NCBI RefSeq assembly: GCF_000002425.4
Contig: NC_037255.1
Location: forward strand, 11,362,710-11,426,709
Length of the DNA stretch: 64,000 bases
Origin: Physcomitrium patens
Taxonomy: Eukaryota; Streptophyta; Bryopsida; Funariales; Funariaceae
Direction of reading: 5' to 3'
The notes below the pieces were generated by a model. It had not been told where the DNA came from. It was given only the letters and a program-made list of their open reading frames with translations, and did not search any database. The first letter of the stretch is position 1. Each line of letters starts with the position of its first letter. A program made the position numbers and the translations under genes. Positions 1 to 11,964 of this stretch are shown piece by piece.

Positions 1-128
1 ACAAAAATATGTTGATAATTGGTCGCTCGCCTTTCCATCTAAAAGCAATGATTTTACAGCACAAATCAGGAATTCATTGTCCGACTGCTAGCATATGTTG
101 CTAGAAATATTATACAACAGACAAATTC

Positions 129-2800
129 TTAAAATCGTACAAGAATATTTGCAGCATACTCCTTCAATGGTAAATGCAATGCCCCCGCTTCTTTCGTTGA
201 ATTGAACGCTGTCATGAAACGATTCAAGTAGAATACCTCGCACTCAACCTGAAATGTAATGCTAGCATCAGTAGAGATAGCAGACAAGATTTTCAACCAT
301 ACGCGATTTTTATCCAAGCTTATTTCTGCGAAATCACTGAGCAGAGCGCCTGAATGTCTCAACCAAAAGTGCACACTGAACCTAATTCAGAGCGATTCAC
401 GTGAAAATATCTATGATAGGTGTAATGTCTCGCATGTAGTATAAACAACATTCAGTGACAATGTGTAGATGGAGCTAACACCTGGTGAAGGTTACTCTGT
501 TGCTCTGGAAACGTGCAAGAATGATATGGCTCCAAGCGGATGCTGAATGTGGAGCCCTTTTCCATGCCCATCACGTCAGCTAAGGTTGCAACGAAGTCAT
601 CTCGGTTTTTAAGCAGGAAGTGGCAATCTTTCCACGATGTGAACTCCATGACAACCTCTTTATCATTCGTCTCACTAACTACAACACCGAGCAAGTCTTC
701 TAGACTGTATTCAGAAATCGCCAAGGATTAGAAAGCTTCAAGCAAAAAGAAACCAACTACAGTGTGTCAAAACAGCGTCAAAACTATACGTTTACAATCA
801 TTTTGTTCATGGGCTCCTCAACTTTAAGAGGAAAAAACACAACAGGACATGTTCTCTATCATGGAGACCGGTCTTATGGACTCCACGTGAGTTCGCAATT
901 GAAAGTCGTAATCAAAGGGAAACAGACGAGGTGTACCTGTGAACATTTATGATGTCGCCTTCGAAACTTTCAATGAGAAGGTGCTTGGTAATGGACAAGC
1001 TATGCAACCTATCTGGATTGTGGGATCTAGATGGCTTCACAGCTTGAAATTCGTAAAGAACTGGATATTCTCGCTGCATTCAAAGAGCAACTCTAAGTCT
1101 CTGAACACAAAGGATGCTATGTACAATGGATGACATGGTACGAAGCTGGTGACATTTAGCTGCCACTAGAAACGCACATGTCGGCGGCTAGTCTCCAAAA
1201 AAGCGATTCGATTTAATACAAGAAATCAGGTTAATGCACCATTATTGAGAACAATGTAATGTCTGCTACACTGTACAGTACATTTTGTTCTCAGCTGTAC
1301 AGAAACATAACCAAGCCAAAGCTGCAACAGAATGCTCAAATACTTACAACTTTCTTGTAGTGCGTGGCTAAGAGGTCAATCATTGCATCTGATTCTATTC
1401 TCTCAATCTCCATGTCACGTTTCAAATGGACCTGCGATCAATTTTCAGAAACGGATTAAATTGTTTTTCTTATCAAATCTAAATACGAATCCGCACTCAC
1501 GCTCTTCTACTATGTACAGAAGACTAAAATCTAAGGTTAGCTAATCACATAAATTGGCAATCTAAGGGTCCTTCAGCTCAAATTCTGATTGTAAGACTGT
1601 TCAAGGAAGTATCTGGTAGCACGCCCTTTACGTGCGTTGATTTCAGAGGGGTGTGCGTGGCAAGAACCTTTAAACTCAATTAGAAGCACATTCACTTGAC
1701 CAATTGAGATGCTAACCTCAGCTAATGGCTCATCTTAACGTAATGCGACCATATCAAAAACTAATTCCGTGACTCTTTCAGGTGAGCAGGTGTATACCTT
1801 CATGTTCCTCTGAATAGCGGAAACAAAAGCCACCGAATCCTTAACTAAGAGTCGCATGGTTCGTGATTTGAGAGAGATCAGCACAACTTGCTCATCGTCA
1901 CTGAGAATTTCGAGCTTAACTATGTCCTGAAAATTAACCTTCTTCGAGGCCTTCACCTGTGTGATTAAGTTCGATTACATTAAAAATACATGATACGAAG
2001 TTATAGTCCACGCAATTCTGAAAAAATGTAGCAAAATTAGCCTAACAAGCAATGTCAACTACTAAAATAACCAATCACAAGGCTGCTTGTTACTCTTTAT
2101 CACCTTAGAATCTGTTCGAAGACCTGAGTTGACCATTTTCACAATGGAAGCACTTCGCACACGGAGAATCGTATCAGACAACCCTCCTTTCTGGTTACTG
2201 TGCTTCTGCGCCGCATAGTCAATCCCTATACAAGCGAAGGTTTGGCAGAATCAATAAGAATGTTAACTCAACAACTTGAATTCTAACGTTTCAAACCACA
2301 TGTTACTTATCTTTCACACTACACGCGTCAACGAATTCAAATGGAGTAGTGAGAATATACCAATGCCATTTATGTCATCCATGCGGTTGAGAAGCGCAGT
2401 AATAAGAGAAGTCCTGGCTTCACAGCAGAAGCGAATCGTCTCAACTCCAAACCCTGACTTGCTTGTGTCCGAAATTTCCAGTTTCACCTCAGTGGGATCA
2501 TCATCTGCTGGCATGACCTTTGAAATGTGTTCGAAACTATACTCAGTAGGCGCCACATTAGGAGTCGACACGGGCAACACTGAGATTCCATGGTCGAGAA
2601 CTCGAAGAAGCCGGAGACCTCCCCGAGGAGCCCTAGCAATTGCCGGAGGCCTTACCAGAAATATCTGGTAATCCATACCTGCTAAAATGCTTCAACCCTA
2701 AACCTCGATATTTACTTCAACTTGATCCACCATGTGCCAACAGCAGTGCCTTCCCCAGAGTTTTCTTCCTGCTCAAATTGCCAGACTTTCGGGTCATAAA
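129..2800 (-). CDS. GRV2: GRV2/RME-8-like (DNAJC13 family) gene, N-terminal exons, partial
   Basis: Spliced host gene running off the left edge. Exons I can define on the minus strand: 2361-2681 (starts near YQIFLVRPPAIARAPRGG), 2104-2225, 1798-1956, 1632-1716, 482-704, and about 150-350. The first four join in phase across GT-AG borders (acceptors ..TATAG, ..CACAG, ..GCTGAG; donors GTATAT, GTGATA, GTATAC, GTAAAG). A small exon near 1009-1069 would restore phase to 482-704. Another N-terminal exon with the motif GTAVGTWWIKL may lie at about 2716-2800. The protein shows the repeated PH-like pattern of the RME-8/GRV2 N-terminus: a start resembling 'KHSWRGRYKRI..GI..L.P', then beta strands followed by a 'RD.l.A.l.Dv' helix (NRDDFVATLADVMG). 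Known RME-8 proteins are very large endosomal J-domain cochaperones acting in endocytic and vacuolar sorting; the J domain would lie outside this window. Identification rests on remembered family patterns, not a search. Confidence 0.6.
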
Positions 2801-4400
2801 ATCACCAACTTCATTTCCGCGGTCATCGCCAGTAGCAGAGGTTTACAAGCCACCACTTGGGTACTCTGCTGAGCATTCCATGGATGTGATACCAGAGCGT
2901 CGCTGTGCAAAACCTCTATTATCCTACAAAAACAGGGGAAAACCTCAGCAACTTGATCATGATTAATAACTTCTGAAGTTCGCAGTTCCTCAAAATCCCA
3001 AATCACCCTGACCAAAAGACGCTAGACCTACTTGTCACGGCAAGTTTGAGCAGAATGGCCTGCGGGCTGACAAGAGAAGTGTTTCCAAAATAAGTGCTTG
3101 GGCTGAATCTTATAGCATAAAACTAACTTATGTTCTCAAGTAAAAATGGGAGAACTTTAAAATCGAAATCTAACGACGGTGGCCCATCCACGGATAGCTT
3201 AAAGATCGACAAACACTACGCACTCCCAACTTCGCTGTACTAGAACCCAGGTGTTCTACTGCAGATGACAATGCTTCGAGCTCATCGGTGATAACATCGG
3301 TGCGATCCACCAAATCCAAATGGACCAGCAATAATGGCAAGAAAATTGAGCTCAATTAGCTTGTTACTATGAAAATGAGGCTCGCTCACCCCCACACTCG
3401 CTCACCCCCACACTCGCTCAAAAACAGGGAATGAATGGAGAGGGGGGAGGAGAAAGCTCATAGACAAAAGCATCGTGCTGAGATCTATCACTCCATCGAC
3501 AATGTCAGACAAGGCAACTCCTAAGAATCTGTCAAATGATCCCAAAGCAAGTTATTATGTGAAGTAGAGATTAGAGATCGAATTGCCAGTGCCCCAGCAT
3601 CCACTCTCTAATACAAAGCCCGCAAAAAGGACCGAAACCATGAGTCCCCATTCTCCCCCGTGAACCCAGTCATTCAAGCAGAGCCCAACATCCAGCCAAC
3701 TCATCAATGCAACGAAAAAATCCAAATGCCAACCCCACACCCATCAAACTTGTCGTTGCACCAACACAGTGGATCATCACCAGGACTACGGATCACGCGG
3801 TTTTGCTTCTCCCCACAGAGCTGCTGGTCATTGCCTCTCTCTCTCTCCTGGATAGGGAGACAAACGCCCCACGTTGGAGAAATTCAATACCCTTGGACAA
3901 TGGAAGTGGAAATCTGTGCCAGGTGGGGTGGGGAGGGGGGGGACCAAGACAGAGACAACAGAGAGACGAGTGAGACACCGCAACTCACTCTCAACCTTCA
4001 CGCTTCAACCCCCTCCTCGTCCGTCCTCCTCCGTCCCTGTCTCTGAGATCCAAAACCTTTGCCTGCCCTGTGGAGCCGCAATCTGGGTTAGCCAGGCTTA
4101 AATTACCCCTTCCCCCTACGCGGTTGTTCGCTACAGTAAGATCGCAAAATATGGGGACCGGCATTTTTGTCACCACGATGGATTGCCTGCCTGCAATTTG
4201 CGAGGGAGCGAGGCCTTTGTACTACGGAGGAGGAGGAGCAAGTGAATCAGTGAATGAGTACGGCTGGAGCTCATTTTCCTACTGAACCCACTTTTGTGCA
4301 TTGACCTCCGGATCTCACTGAATGAATGAATAAAAATATTTCCTTTTGTCGTTGACGATATTTCATCCGTTAGGGAAAGTTGCTGTGAAACTCCTGGCGT
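2800..4400 (-). promoter_or_regulatory. Probable 5' region of the GRV2-like gene
   Basis: This stretch is clearly GC-richer than the DNA to its right. It contains a CT-rich tract (about 3835-3852), a G-run (3927-3941) and a short tandem duplication of gctcacccccacactc (about 3384-3420). Several short open frames occur on both strands but none shows a family signature. The position upstream of the minus-strand gene and the base composition suggest promoter, 5' UTR and perhaps a first non-coding exon. No TATA box or start site can be assigned with confidence. Confidence 0.35.
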
Positions 4401-4990
4401 TGTTTTTGACGATCCCCGCACCATTTTCACCCATTTCTTTTAATGAAAGTTTCCCACCACCACATGGGCTCCTGTTTTATCCTTCAGTCGACAATTTTCC
4501 CCAGGTAATTAAGAATGCGGCATCAAGAATACTGATTTTGGGTAAAATTGTTTCGGTGGAGAAAGTTTGAAATGATATGTGGTTTTTAAGGTGCATTGAA
4601 CTGTAAATTCATTCTATACCATGCTTCAAAGAGCATCATTGAGAAGGAGCCTGGTATGAAATACGGAACTGAGGTGAAAAAAAAGGCTCTGAATTGCTTG
4701 TTGATGAAGTAGGTCTAATGAACTTTTGCACAGGGATCACAAAATTAGGGTTTGACACAATGCTTGGATGATGACCAACGAAGGGAGTGAGGCACTTTGG
4801 TTTTAGGAGAATAAGGACTTTTTTCACAAAAAGATAAAAAGGATGAAAATAAAAAGAGTGTTTTTAGTGCTTGTTTCATAGAAATTGAGAGGAGCTCATG
4901 TGATGTGCATTGCATTAAATGGGTGTGTTTATGTGTTGACATTTTTCTTACTCAATGTTACATATGGTGCCATAATTTATCTTAGTTTCG

Positions 4991-5017
4991 TATATATATA
5001 TATATATATATATATAT
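4991..5017. repeat. (TA)n microsatellite
   Basis: Uninterrupted TA dinucleotide tract. Confidence 0.95.
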
Positions 5018-5618
5018 TCTTATATAAATTATTTATGACATAACTATATATTACGGAATAAAAATCAATCAATATTTTTGCGCAATAAAAATTTAACATG
5101 TTTAGACAACTAAGTTCGTTTAAAATTCAACACTCTTTATTGACTGACAAGATTAGCAATTAAGCAAGAATTGAGAAATGTTCATTTGTTGTTTTAACTA
5201 CCTTTGCACCAGAGCGAACCATTTTATTAAATTTTCAAGGCAAGTCTGTTCACTTTCAGAGTTGCCTCCAACCAAACAATTTCTATAAAAAAAAGCAATA
5301 GCTAAGCTGGGAACAATTCCTCGAGAAGGGAATCAATTTGACTATTAAAATACGTATGAATCTGATATATTGTTACACAATGTATGCAAGGCGAACCATA
5401 AATAAGATAGCGCTTGTAGATGGATCGAAATTCTAAATATAGAATAAAACAAAGATCAACACTAAATTATGAAAAAACATCAACTCCAAATTCTCAAAGC
5501 ATGAATTAAATATATGATGCTCTGATGGAAGACAAATGACAAAGACAAATAATTAAAATGTATCAGCAGTCAAGGAACGAAAATATTGATTTCAACAACA
5601 GCACTACAGTTACACAAT

Positions 5619-5642
5619 TATATATATATATATATATATATA
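5619..5642. repeat. (TA)n microsatellite
   Basis: Uninterrupted TA dinucleotide tract, followed by a GA-rich tract. Confidence 0.95.
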
Positions 5643-6971
5643 ACAAAGAGAGAGTAACGGTTTTAGGGTCTTGTTCTCAAGAGATCAAGGGGAGGATGGA
5701 TGGATGAACGAAGACACGGATGAATGATAATGGGGGGGGGAGAGAGTAATCTCAATCACATGGGGATAGGGATCAACTTGCAAGAGAGTTCCTCAAATTG
5801 AGCAGCCTTAATCTCTACAGGCCCCTAAATATCTGTTGCCCCTAGAAAAAGGAAAACCTCATACTCTCACACATGGCCCCTCATTCATCTATAATCAGTC
5901 ATCCGCGTCGTTTTCATTGTACAGATGAATTCCGTTGCCTGCACAGGATGAAAGCAGGACTAAACGCCTCACACTGAAAGGACGTAGTACATTGGATGAA
6001 GTTGGATCCAGGTGGACAACATTCTGTTCGTTTGTCTCCACAGTCATCTTTTGTCACATCCAGCTGCACTTTTGTCCACCCGCTTTTCGGTTCTTTTATT
6101 GATTTTTTTTGTAAGTATTTATTTATTTATTTACATCATTTTTAAAACAATAAGTATTTATTTTTTCTCTTGTGTTTTGTGGAGGGAAGGGAAACTTATC
6201 TGCCATTTTCTATGTGTAGGATTTCTTTCTTCCTTTTATTTTTATTTTTTATTTTTTTAGACTTGTCTGGTCTTAAATTCATGGGAAGGTGTTTACTTAC
6301 CTTTGACAGAACATAGTAATGATTATTTTATTTCATTTAATAAAATAGATAAATTATTCTGTAATGTACTCAATTTATTATATGACTATTTACCCAGATC
6401 ACATGCACAATGAGATTATATTAACAACAATGTAAAAGCTATTTTTTAATTACATTTATTGTTTTTTTGTTCTTAATTTCTCTTGCAATGGTCATTCTAC
6501 CCTTTGGATGATCTATGCAAAACGTTGGTTTACAAACACCAGGTGCAAAACTCAAAACCTGATTCTGTTACTTCCAATCTATTCAAATGTCTAAAGTTAT
6601 TCAATAAAACATGAAAAATAAAGAAGAAGAAGAAGAAGAGAAGTTTGGCATGAAAATCAAGTTGTCTATTATAGATCACAACCATTGCCATGACTTCAGC
6701 ATCACCGATTACTTGCAATTGTTTTCTATTGTCAAGTAGTAATATCATGCTAGTTTCTTTGATATCTGAATTTGATTATAGAATTTCAGAATCTAAAAAA
6801 TAGCGTGTTTATGTTGTGCAGGTAGGTTACTGATTACACAATTGTTCAATAAACTAGAACGCATAGTCTTTGAAATAGAATAGCTTTTGTCAAAGTGTAT
6901 GGGATTTTCTACTTTATCAACTTGATAAAATTTTATGACACACGTATTTACACAAATAGAAAACCACATTT

Positions 6972-6975
<4 letters not shown>

Positions 6976-7009
<34 letters not shown>

Positions 7010-7045
7010 GATAGATAAATAGAGAGAGATAGATAGAGAGAGAGA
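6976..7045. repeat. (TA)n followed by GATA/GAGA simple repeat
   Basis: An (AT)n tract to about 7005 passes into a gata/gaga-type repeat. Confidence 0.9.
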
Positions 7046-8071
7046 ATCTTTGTTGTATTATTTGATTGGATATCTTACTTTATTAAAAGTATATAAAACA
7101 TATTGTATATAAAAATCATACTTAGAAAATACTTTTAAAATAAATAATTTGATTTAGTTTATTAATTGAAAATACATGTATTTTGAAGATTCTTATAATT
7201 AATGTTAAAATTTTATACCATTTTAAATATAAAAAAATTCTTATAAATTTATTTTTTATTCTAATTTGAGTTTATATTGAATTCAAATTGCATTTCATTA
7301 CAATCAGTGAGATTAATCCTTCTTTAATACTTTGCAACCACGATTAATTAAAATTTCACATTCTCTTGATTTTTTAAAGTTATTGTTGAGGAATATTTTT
7401 TTGCTTTACAAATAGTTTCTAACGATAATAAACACAGTAGTCATGCATGTGTTGCAAGAACCTCAGACCAAGAAAATTGTAACAACTACTTTAGATTTGA
7501 ATAATAGAATAATATTATTTTAAAATAGCATTCAAATTATTTAAAGTCTGAAATAGTAATAGTAACAATATAAAGAAATGCTTGCACAATATCAGAACCA
7601 CCATCTTTTACATTGAATATTCTAAAAAATGCAGCATAAGAAGTCTTGTTTAACATTTTTTTAATTCAACCTTCAAGTAACAAATTCTATAATCTAAAGA
7701 CTAAAACATTATATCCACATCATTGTGAAACGTTTTACTTTAGTTGTCATTTATCTAAGTTGAAAAAATTATCATCTCAATCTTCTCAATAATTTCCAAA
7801 ATAGACATCATAGTTTAAAATAAAGTCATGTCTTACAACTTATAAAAAAACATTGGTATATATAATGCAACAAATTGAAGAGCACATCCTTTGACTCATC
7901 AATGTATGTGATTTTTATTTATTTATTTATTTATTTATTTGATATACAATAAATATGGATCAATGTAAAGATTAAAAAAAAGGAATCTTGTGTGATTGTA
8001 GTATTTCATAATAATTACATTTTTTATTAAAAAAAATTATATTCTAAAATAACTTTATATATATTTTATAT

Positions 8072-8076
<5 letters not shown>

Positions 8077-8101
<25 letters not shown>
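8077..8101. repeat. (TA)n microsatellite
   Basis: TA tract just left of the M3 arm. Confidence 0.95.
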
Positions 8102-8108
<7 letters not shown>

Positions 8109-8219
8109 AATTATTTTGATAACTTTGTAGTCATAATTCCATTAGATTTATAATTTTTTATTATATTAAATAAATAAATAAATTTTTAGAAACCTAAAAT
8201 AAATATTTGATTTTTTTAT

Positions 8220-8240
8220 TATATATATATATATATATAT
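8220..8240. repeat. (TA)n tract abutting the M3 terminal repeat
   Basis: The TA tract stops exactly where the foldback arm (aaagttgttaaagcc) begins. The mirror arrangement is seen at 35708. Confidence 0.9.
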
Positions 8241-8395
8241 AAAGTTGTTAAAGCCACATCTTTTCTTGCTATCTCATGATTGATTCATCCATCACTTATC
8301 TTTGTTCCATGTCCCTTGTTCATAGACTACAATGGACTCTACTTCATACTCCCTCCATTCTCATCCTCTATTTTATAATCCCTTGCTAATAATCC
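8241..8395 (+). mobile_element. Foldback/MITE-like element M3, left arm
   Basis: Starts aaagttgttaaagccacat and continues pyrimidine-rich with the family motif ctcatgattgattc. The matching inverted arm (purine-rich, ending ggtgtggctttaag) is at 30665-30830. The sequence left of the retroelement stack (about 845 bp) plus that right of it (about 165 bp) sums to about 1 kb, the size of the intact relatives M1 and M2. I infer that the retroelement stack landed inside this element. Confidence 0.55.
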
Positions 8396-8494
8396 ATGGT
8401 AGCTGAGACTTGCCAACATTACTGCTACATAAGAACTACATTTATATTCAATGAAACAGTTTTTTTTATTTGTATGTGTGTATGTGTGTGTGAA

Positions 8495-8496
<2 letters not shown>

Positions 8497-8532
<36 letters not shown>
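8497..8532. repeat. (TG)n/(TA)n microsatellite
   Basis: A short tgtgtg stretch passes into a long TA tract, inside the presumed M3 interior. Confidence 0.95.
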
Positions 8533-8533
<1 letters not shown>

Positions 8534-9083
8534 TCACCTATATTTATTAACAATGATTTTTATTATATTCATAAATTTTATTTTAATTTACTTAAATATT
8601 TTAAATTTAAATATAAAATAATTTTTATTAATATTAGCTAAATGACAAACTCATACATTGACATGAAATTTGAATATGTCAATTTGTTTTAAAGAAATAG
8701 ATATTTTTAATATACTAATCGAATAAAGATAATTTATGTTATAATGTACAAAAGTTCAAAGATGCTTCTATTTATAATTTTGGAATGGTATTAAATTATA
8801 TTTATATTCACATGAATAGAAAAAAAGGAATATTTTTTAATTAAATATTTATTTATTTATTCAATAAAAGTATTTTATTTTATAGAATATCTATTATTTT
8901 ATTTTTTAATAAAAGTAATTTTATATAATTATTGAATGTCTTTATTTTTCACAACTAACATAAAGTTCATATTCTTTTGTATTCTTAGAGTAGATTAAAA
9001 TGTTGTTTGAATAGTAGATAACAAAATCATTTAGAAACTCTTAAAATATGTCATTTATAAAATATTGAAAAGTGGCTGATATA
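8533..9083. other. AT-rich spacer, presumed interior of M3
   Basis: Very AT-rich with no coding pattern. It lies between the M3 left arm and the left inverted 29-mer of the D insertion. Confidence 0.4.
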
Positions 9084-9112
9084 TTTGGCCAATTTCTAAT
9101 AGAAGAGGTTAT
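9084..9112 (+). repeat. 29-bp inverted repeat, left copy
   Basis: Begins tttggccaatttctaatag. It matches, in inverted orientation and with two mismatches, 10428-10456. The right copy is coding sequence at the junction of an RT and an integrase fragment. Confidence 0.8.
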
Positions 9113-9154
9113 ATATATATTTGGTTGATCTTTAGTCTGCTTTCAAATCCTAGA

Positions 9155-9543
9155 CTTTGATATGCCAAATAACCTCGGAGTTGCCATAAATGCTTGGTTT
9201 TGTGCCTTAGGATTTGATTTTGACCTAGGTTAAAAACTGGCTATCCTTGGGTATCAAATTTTGTCTTTTTGAGTTAATTTTTGTTAAAATAAATTTCTAA
9301 CTTCTTCTTATAAAAGCTCATATTCTATATTTTCCTAATCTACTTTATTTTGCCTTATTTATGGTCTAACAAAGTAAGTAGAAGGCTATTTTGTAAAAGG
9401 CAATATTGGTACTTTTTAGTTTTACTATCCTTTTGACTATTATCTATATTTTTAAGATAATTTGTTCTAATACTTTGAAGTAAGATCTCCTATATTATAA
9501 TAATTTCTATAGTCTTTCACCTATTATTCATATTAAATCATGA
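9155..9543 (-). repeat. LTR-like repeat, probable 3' LTR of fragment D
   Basis: Clearly homologous, over about 390 bp and in the opposite orientation, to 40985-41375; for example both carry ctactttattttg and gactattatctatatttttaag. It follows directly after the integrase C-terminal part of D on the minus strand, the expected place for a 3' LTR. No partner LTR is present. Confidence 0.55.
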
Positions 9544-10440
9544 CATCCACCTTCCTTGAATGTGTACATCTCTTGGCATGCACCAATGATTCTTCAATAT
9601 ATTGATGTAGAATGTTCTTTATCTCGGTCTAATTCTTGAGCTTTAATATGCTCTTTTACTCTAATCTCAATATCTTGTATTAGAATTTGTTCTTCATTAA
9701 AACAAATATCTTCATCTCTTTGTTTAAATAATTTAATTTATTTGCCTACTATAGGTACCTTCAATTCTATACCATCAAGTTCTTGTAACAAGTATGTTCC
9801 ATTGTTGTATGCCCTTTTGACAATATAAGCACCAAACCATCTCTTTGCAAACTTCTTTGTAGTTCTATATTGATTGTGTAAGCTACTATCATAAACTAAT
9901 ACCTAACCACCATCTTCAATTGTCTTGAGTCGTAGTCAATGTTTTTTTTATCAAATCTTTATTTATTTTTTTTCCTTGCTTCTTTCAATTTTTTTTATTG
10001 CTACTTCAATATCATTAGGTCTTTATTCTAATTTTTGAATCCATAATGCTAAAAATTCTTTTCTATTGAGATCATTCTGTCGAATTAATACACCCTATAT
10101 AGGTACTACATCTTCTATTGGCATTATTGGTTTTTGCACATATATTAATTTGAAAGGCATATAATCTGTTAGTGAACTATGAGTTGTATAATCTATCCAT
10201 AGTACAAATTATAGTAGTCTAGGCCATTCATGTGCTTTGCAATTACATACCTTTACTAATGCCTTAACAATAGGTGAATGTCCATGCTCAGTTTTACCAT
10301 TACCTTTTGAGTCATATGTTGTTGTTAAAGAAAGTTTAATTCCTATTCTATTAAAGAATTTTTGTGCTTCTTTTGCATTCAATTCACCCCTATCACCATG
10401 ATTTTTTCAATATAACCATAGTGACAAATAACCTCTTCTA
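9544..10440 (-). pseudogene. Ty3/gypsy integrase fragment (D) of a lineage unlike the neighbouring chromoviruses
   Basis: The minus strand reads, with several stops, through an integrase catalytic core and C-terminal part: EEVICHYG at the start, then a region matching the 'DRGEL..' and 'NGKIERGH' type of core, then KFAKRWFGAYIVK and NGTYLLQELDG. The core resembles gypsy integrases whose second half reads WPRLL.FALW.D.TTHSS, a type distinct from the 'SDRGTQF' chromovirus integrase of elements E and F. The piece is fused directly to the RT of element A at about 10440-10456. It is dead: stops and no RT of its own. Confidence 0.6.
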
Positions 10441-10456
10441 ATAGAAATCGGCCAAA
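10428..10456 (-). repeat. 29-bp inverted repeat, right copy, at an RT-integrase junction
   Basis: Inverted partner of 9084-9112. On the minus strand, RT sequence ending ..NIMSFG passes through this repeat straight into integrase (LLEEVICHYG), skipping the remaining RT, RNase H and the integrase zinc domain. Confidence 0.75.
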
Positions 10457-11270
10457 AGACATGATATTATATTTGAAATATCCATGTATAGTTCAAAAAT
10501 CAATCTTCTATTTATCTCTTTTTTTTTATGCGGACCAAGTTGTATGCTCTTCATAGATCTTTTTTCATATAGATCTTTGCTTGATTGAATTGGTCAAGAA
10601 GTCTTCAAATCAATGATAAAAGATACATATTTTTGATGGTATTTTTCTTAAATCCTTAATAGTCTACTCATATTTACAAAGATCCATCATTTTTCTTCAC
10701 AAATAAGATAGCAGCTTATGCTGGAGATTTTGAATAGCTTATGAAGTTTTTTAAAAAGTTATTATAAATATATTCTTTTAATACAACCAACTTATTTTTT
10801 AATAAGCTATAGATTGATTCAAATGGTAGTTGAGCTTATTCTTGCAAATCAAGTGAACAGTCATAAGATCGATGCTTTAGAAAAACATCTATATTTTTTT
10901 TTTAAAAACATCCTAAAAATCTTGATATTGGCTAAGAATACTACTATCTTGAAGATGTCTTTCTATCATTAGAATAAGTATGATATATATAGCAAAAGAT
11001 GACCTTTTTTTGTTTCAATAATGAAAGCTTTTGCACCTACTAGTAAGGTCTTAGATATATTAGACTTATATATTTTTACTTCACTAACAAAATTTTGGAT
11101 CAAATTACAAGAAAAATTTAAGTTACAAGAAATCCAATTCATTTGAGAATTATATTTTTCTAACCACAATAATCCTAAAATAATTGGATTCAACAAAAAT
11201 CTTATCACATTAAATATTACTATTCTATTGTGATCTTTAATTGCTATATCTAAAAGAATAGTATCATAGG
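10457..11270 (-). pseudogene. Chromovirus A: protease C-terminal part and truncated RT
   Basis: From right to left the minus strand reads LNPIILGLLWLEKYN, which matches the protease-RT linker of element F (NPVILGLLWLEKYN), then a damaged RT with a GYFKYNIMSFG segment. The right end is the target site of element B: rejoining 11275 with 17045 gives a continuous match to F (VEV.DG...R.vT.d..). Stops are frequent. Confidence 0.75.
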
Positions 11271-11275
11271 TGACA
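11271..11275. repeat. Target-site duplication of element B (left)
   Basis: tgaca, repeated at 17040-17044. Confidence 0.85.
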
Positions 11276-11779
11276 TGTAATAGGATATAGATAAGATAAT
11301 TATATAGATAATTAGAACCATGGAAGTCTTTAGAATTGAGATTAGATTAGTGGATCAGATAAGACTCATTATAGAATATTCTAGAAAGGATTTTGGATGA
11401 TTATTTAGATAGGGCTTATTATAGAACCTTCTAGAAAAAGACTTAGGATGGTTATCAAGATAGGATCTACGACCTAAGTATTTTTTAGAAAGTCCAGGGT
11501 AGTAAGACAAGGTGTAAATAAGACTAGCCAAGGCCTTTTGGAGGCATCTTGTTAAGTATAGCTTTAGACCCTTTTTCTTTATAAAGTTTGGTCTTTCATC
11601 TTTTTATTTAATATTGTTCTGTTATATTTTTATTTGCTTAATTTGTCTTTCATGTCTTATTTTTTTTTTAATTTTTTAAAATTCTATTCTAGTCTATTTT
11701 TTCTTATTTTGTGATGAAGTTTTATGTTACTTTAGAATAGAAGGATCTTGGATTTTTGAGATAGTCTAGTTATATTTTA
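11276..11779 (+). repeat. Element B 5' LTR
   Basis: Starts tgtaataggatatagataag and ends ..ttatatttta. It matches 16494-17039 throughout; the right copy is longer because of an internal tandem duplication of about 47 bp. Confidence 0.8.
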
Positions 11780-11780
11780 T

Positions 11781-11792
11781 AGGTATGAGAGT
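11781..11792 (+). promoter_or_regulatory. Primer binding site, initiator-Met tRNA type (decayed)
   Basis: aggtatgagagt resembles the usual plant tRNA-iMet primer binding site tggtatcagagc and lies immediately after the 5' LTR. Confidence 0.6.
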
Positions 11793-11964
11793 AAGTATAA
11801 GATTGTTTAATTTTGATAGCATGTCAATAGTCATCATTTAATCCAAGGTTAATTATTATGGTTACATTGGATATTATATTGAGGCTACTACGAGCTATTC
11901 TTAAAAGGTCAATCGAGAGGTGAAAAGATATTACAATAGTAGAATTGAGTGGAGAAATTTTAGT

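Larger units (their letters stand above)
4400..8219. other. AT-rich intergenic DNA, no recognisable gene
   Basis: No open frame here has a family signature. The stretch at 5650-6080 is somewhat less AT-rich and looks low-copy, but I see no coding pattern. The rest is poly-A/T, (TA)n tracts and GATA/GAGA-type simple sequence (about 7006-7045). Confidence 0.6.

Noticed and set aside
6012-6260. Plus-strand open frame of 82 codons, Phe/Leu-rich
   Set aside because: Translation of T-rich sequence; no motif, no conservation visible.
9084-10456. DNA transposon of the Ginger type (gypsy-like integrase with terminal inverted repeats)
   Set aside because: The inverted 29-mer is integrase coding sequence at one end, the block carries an LTR-like repeat, and no target duplication is visible; kept only as an open question.
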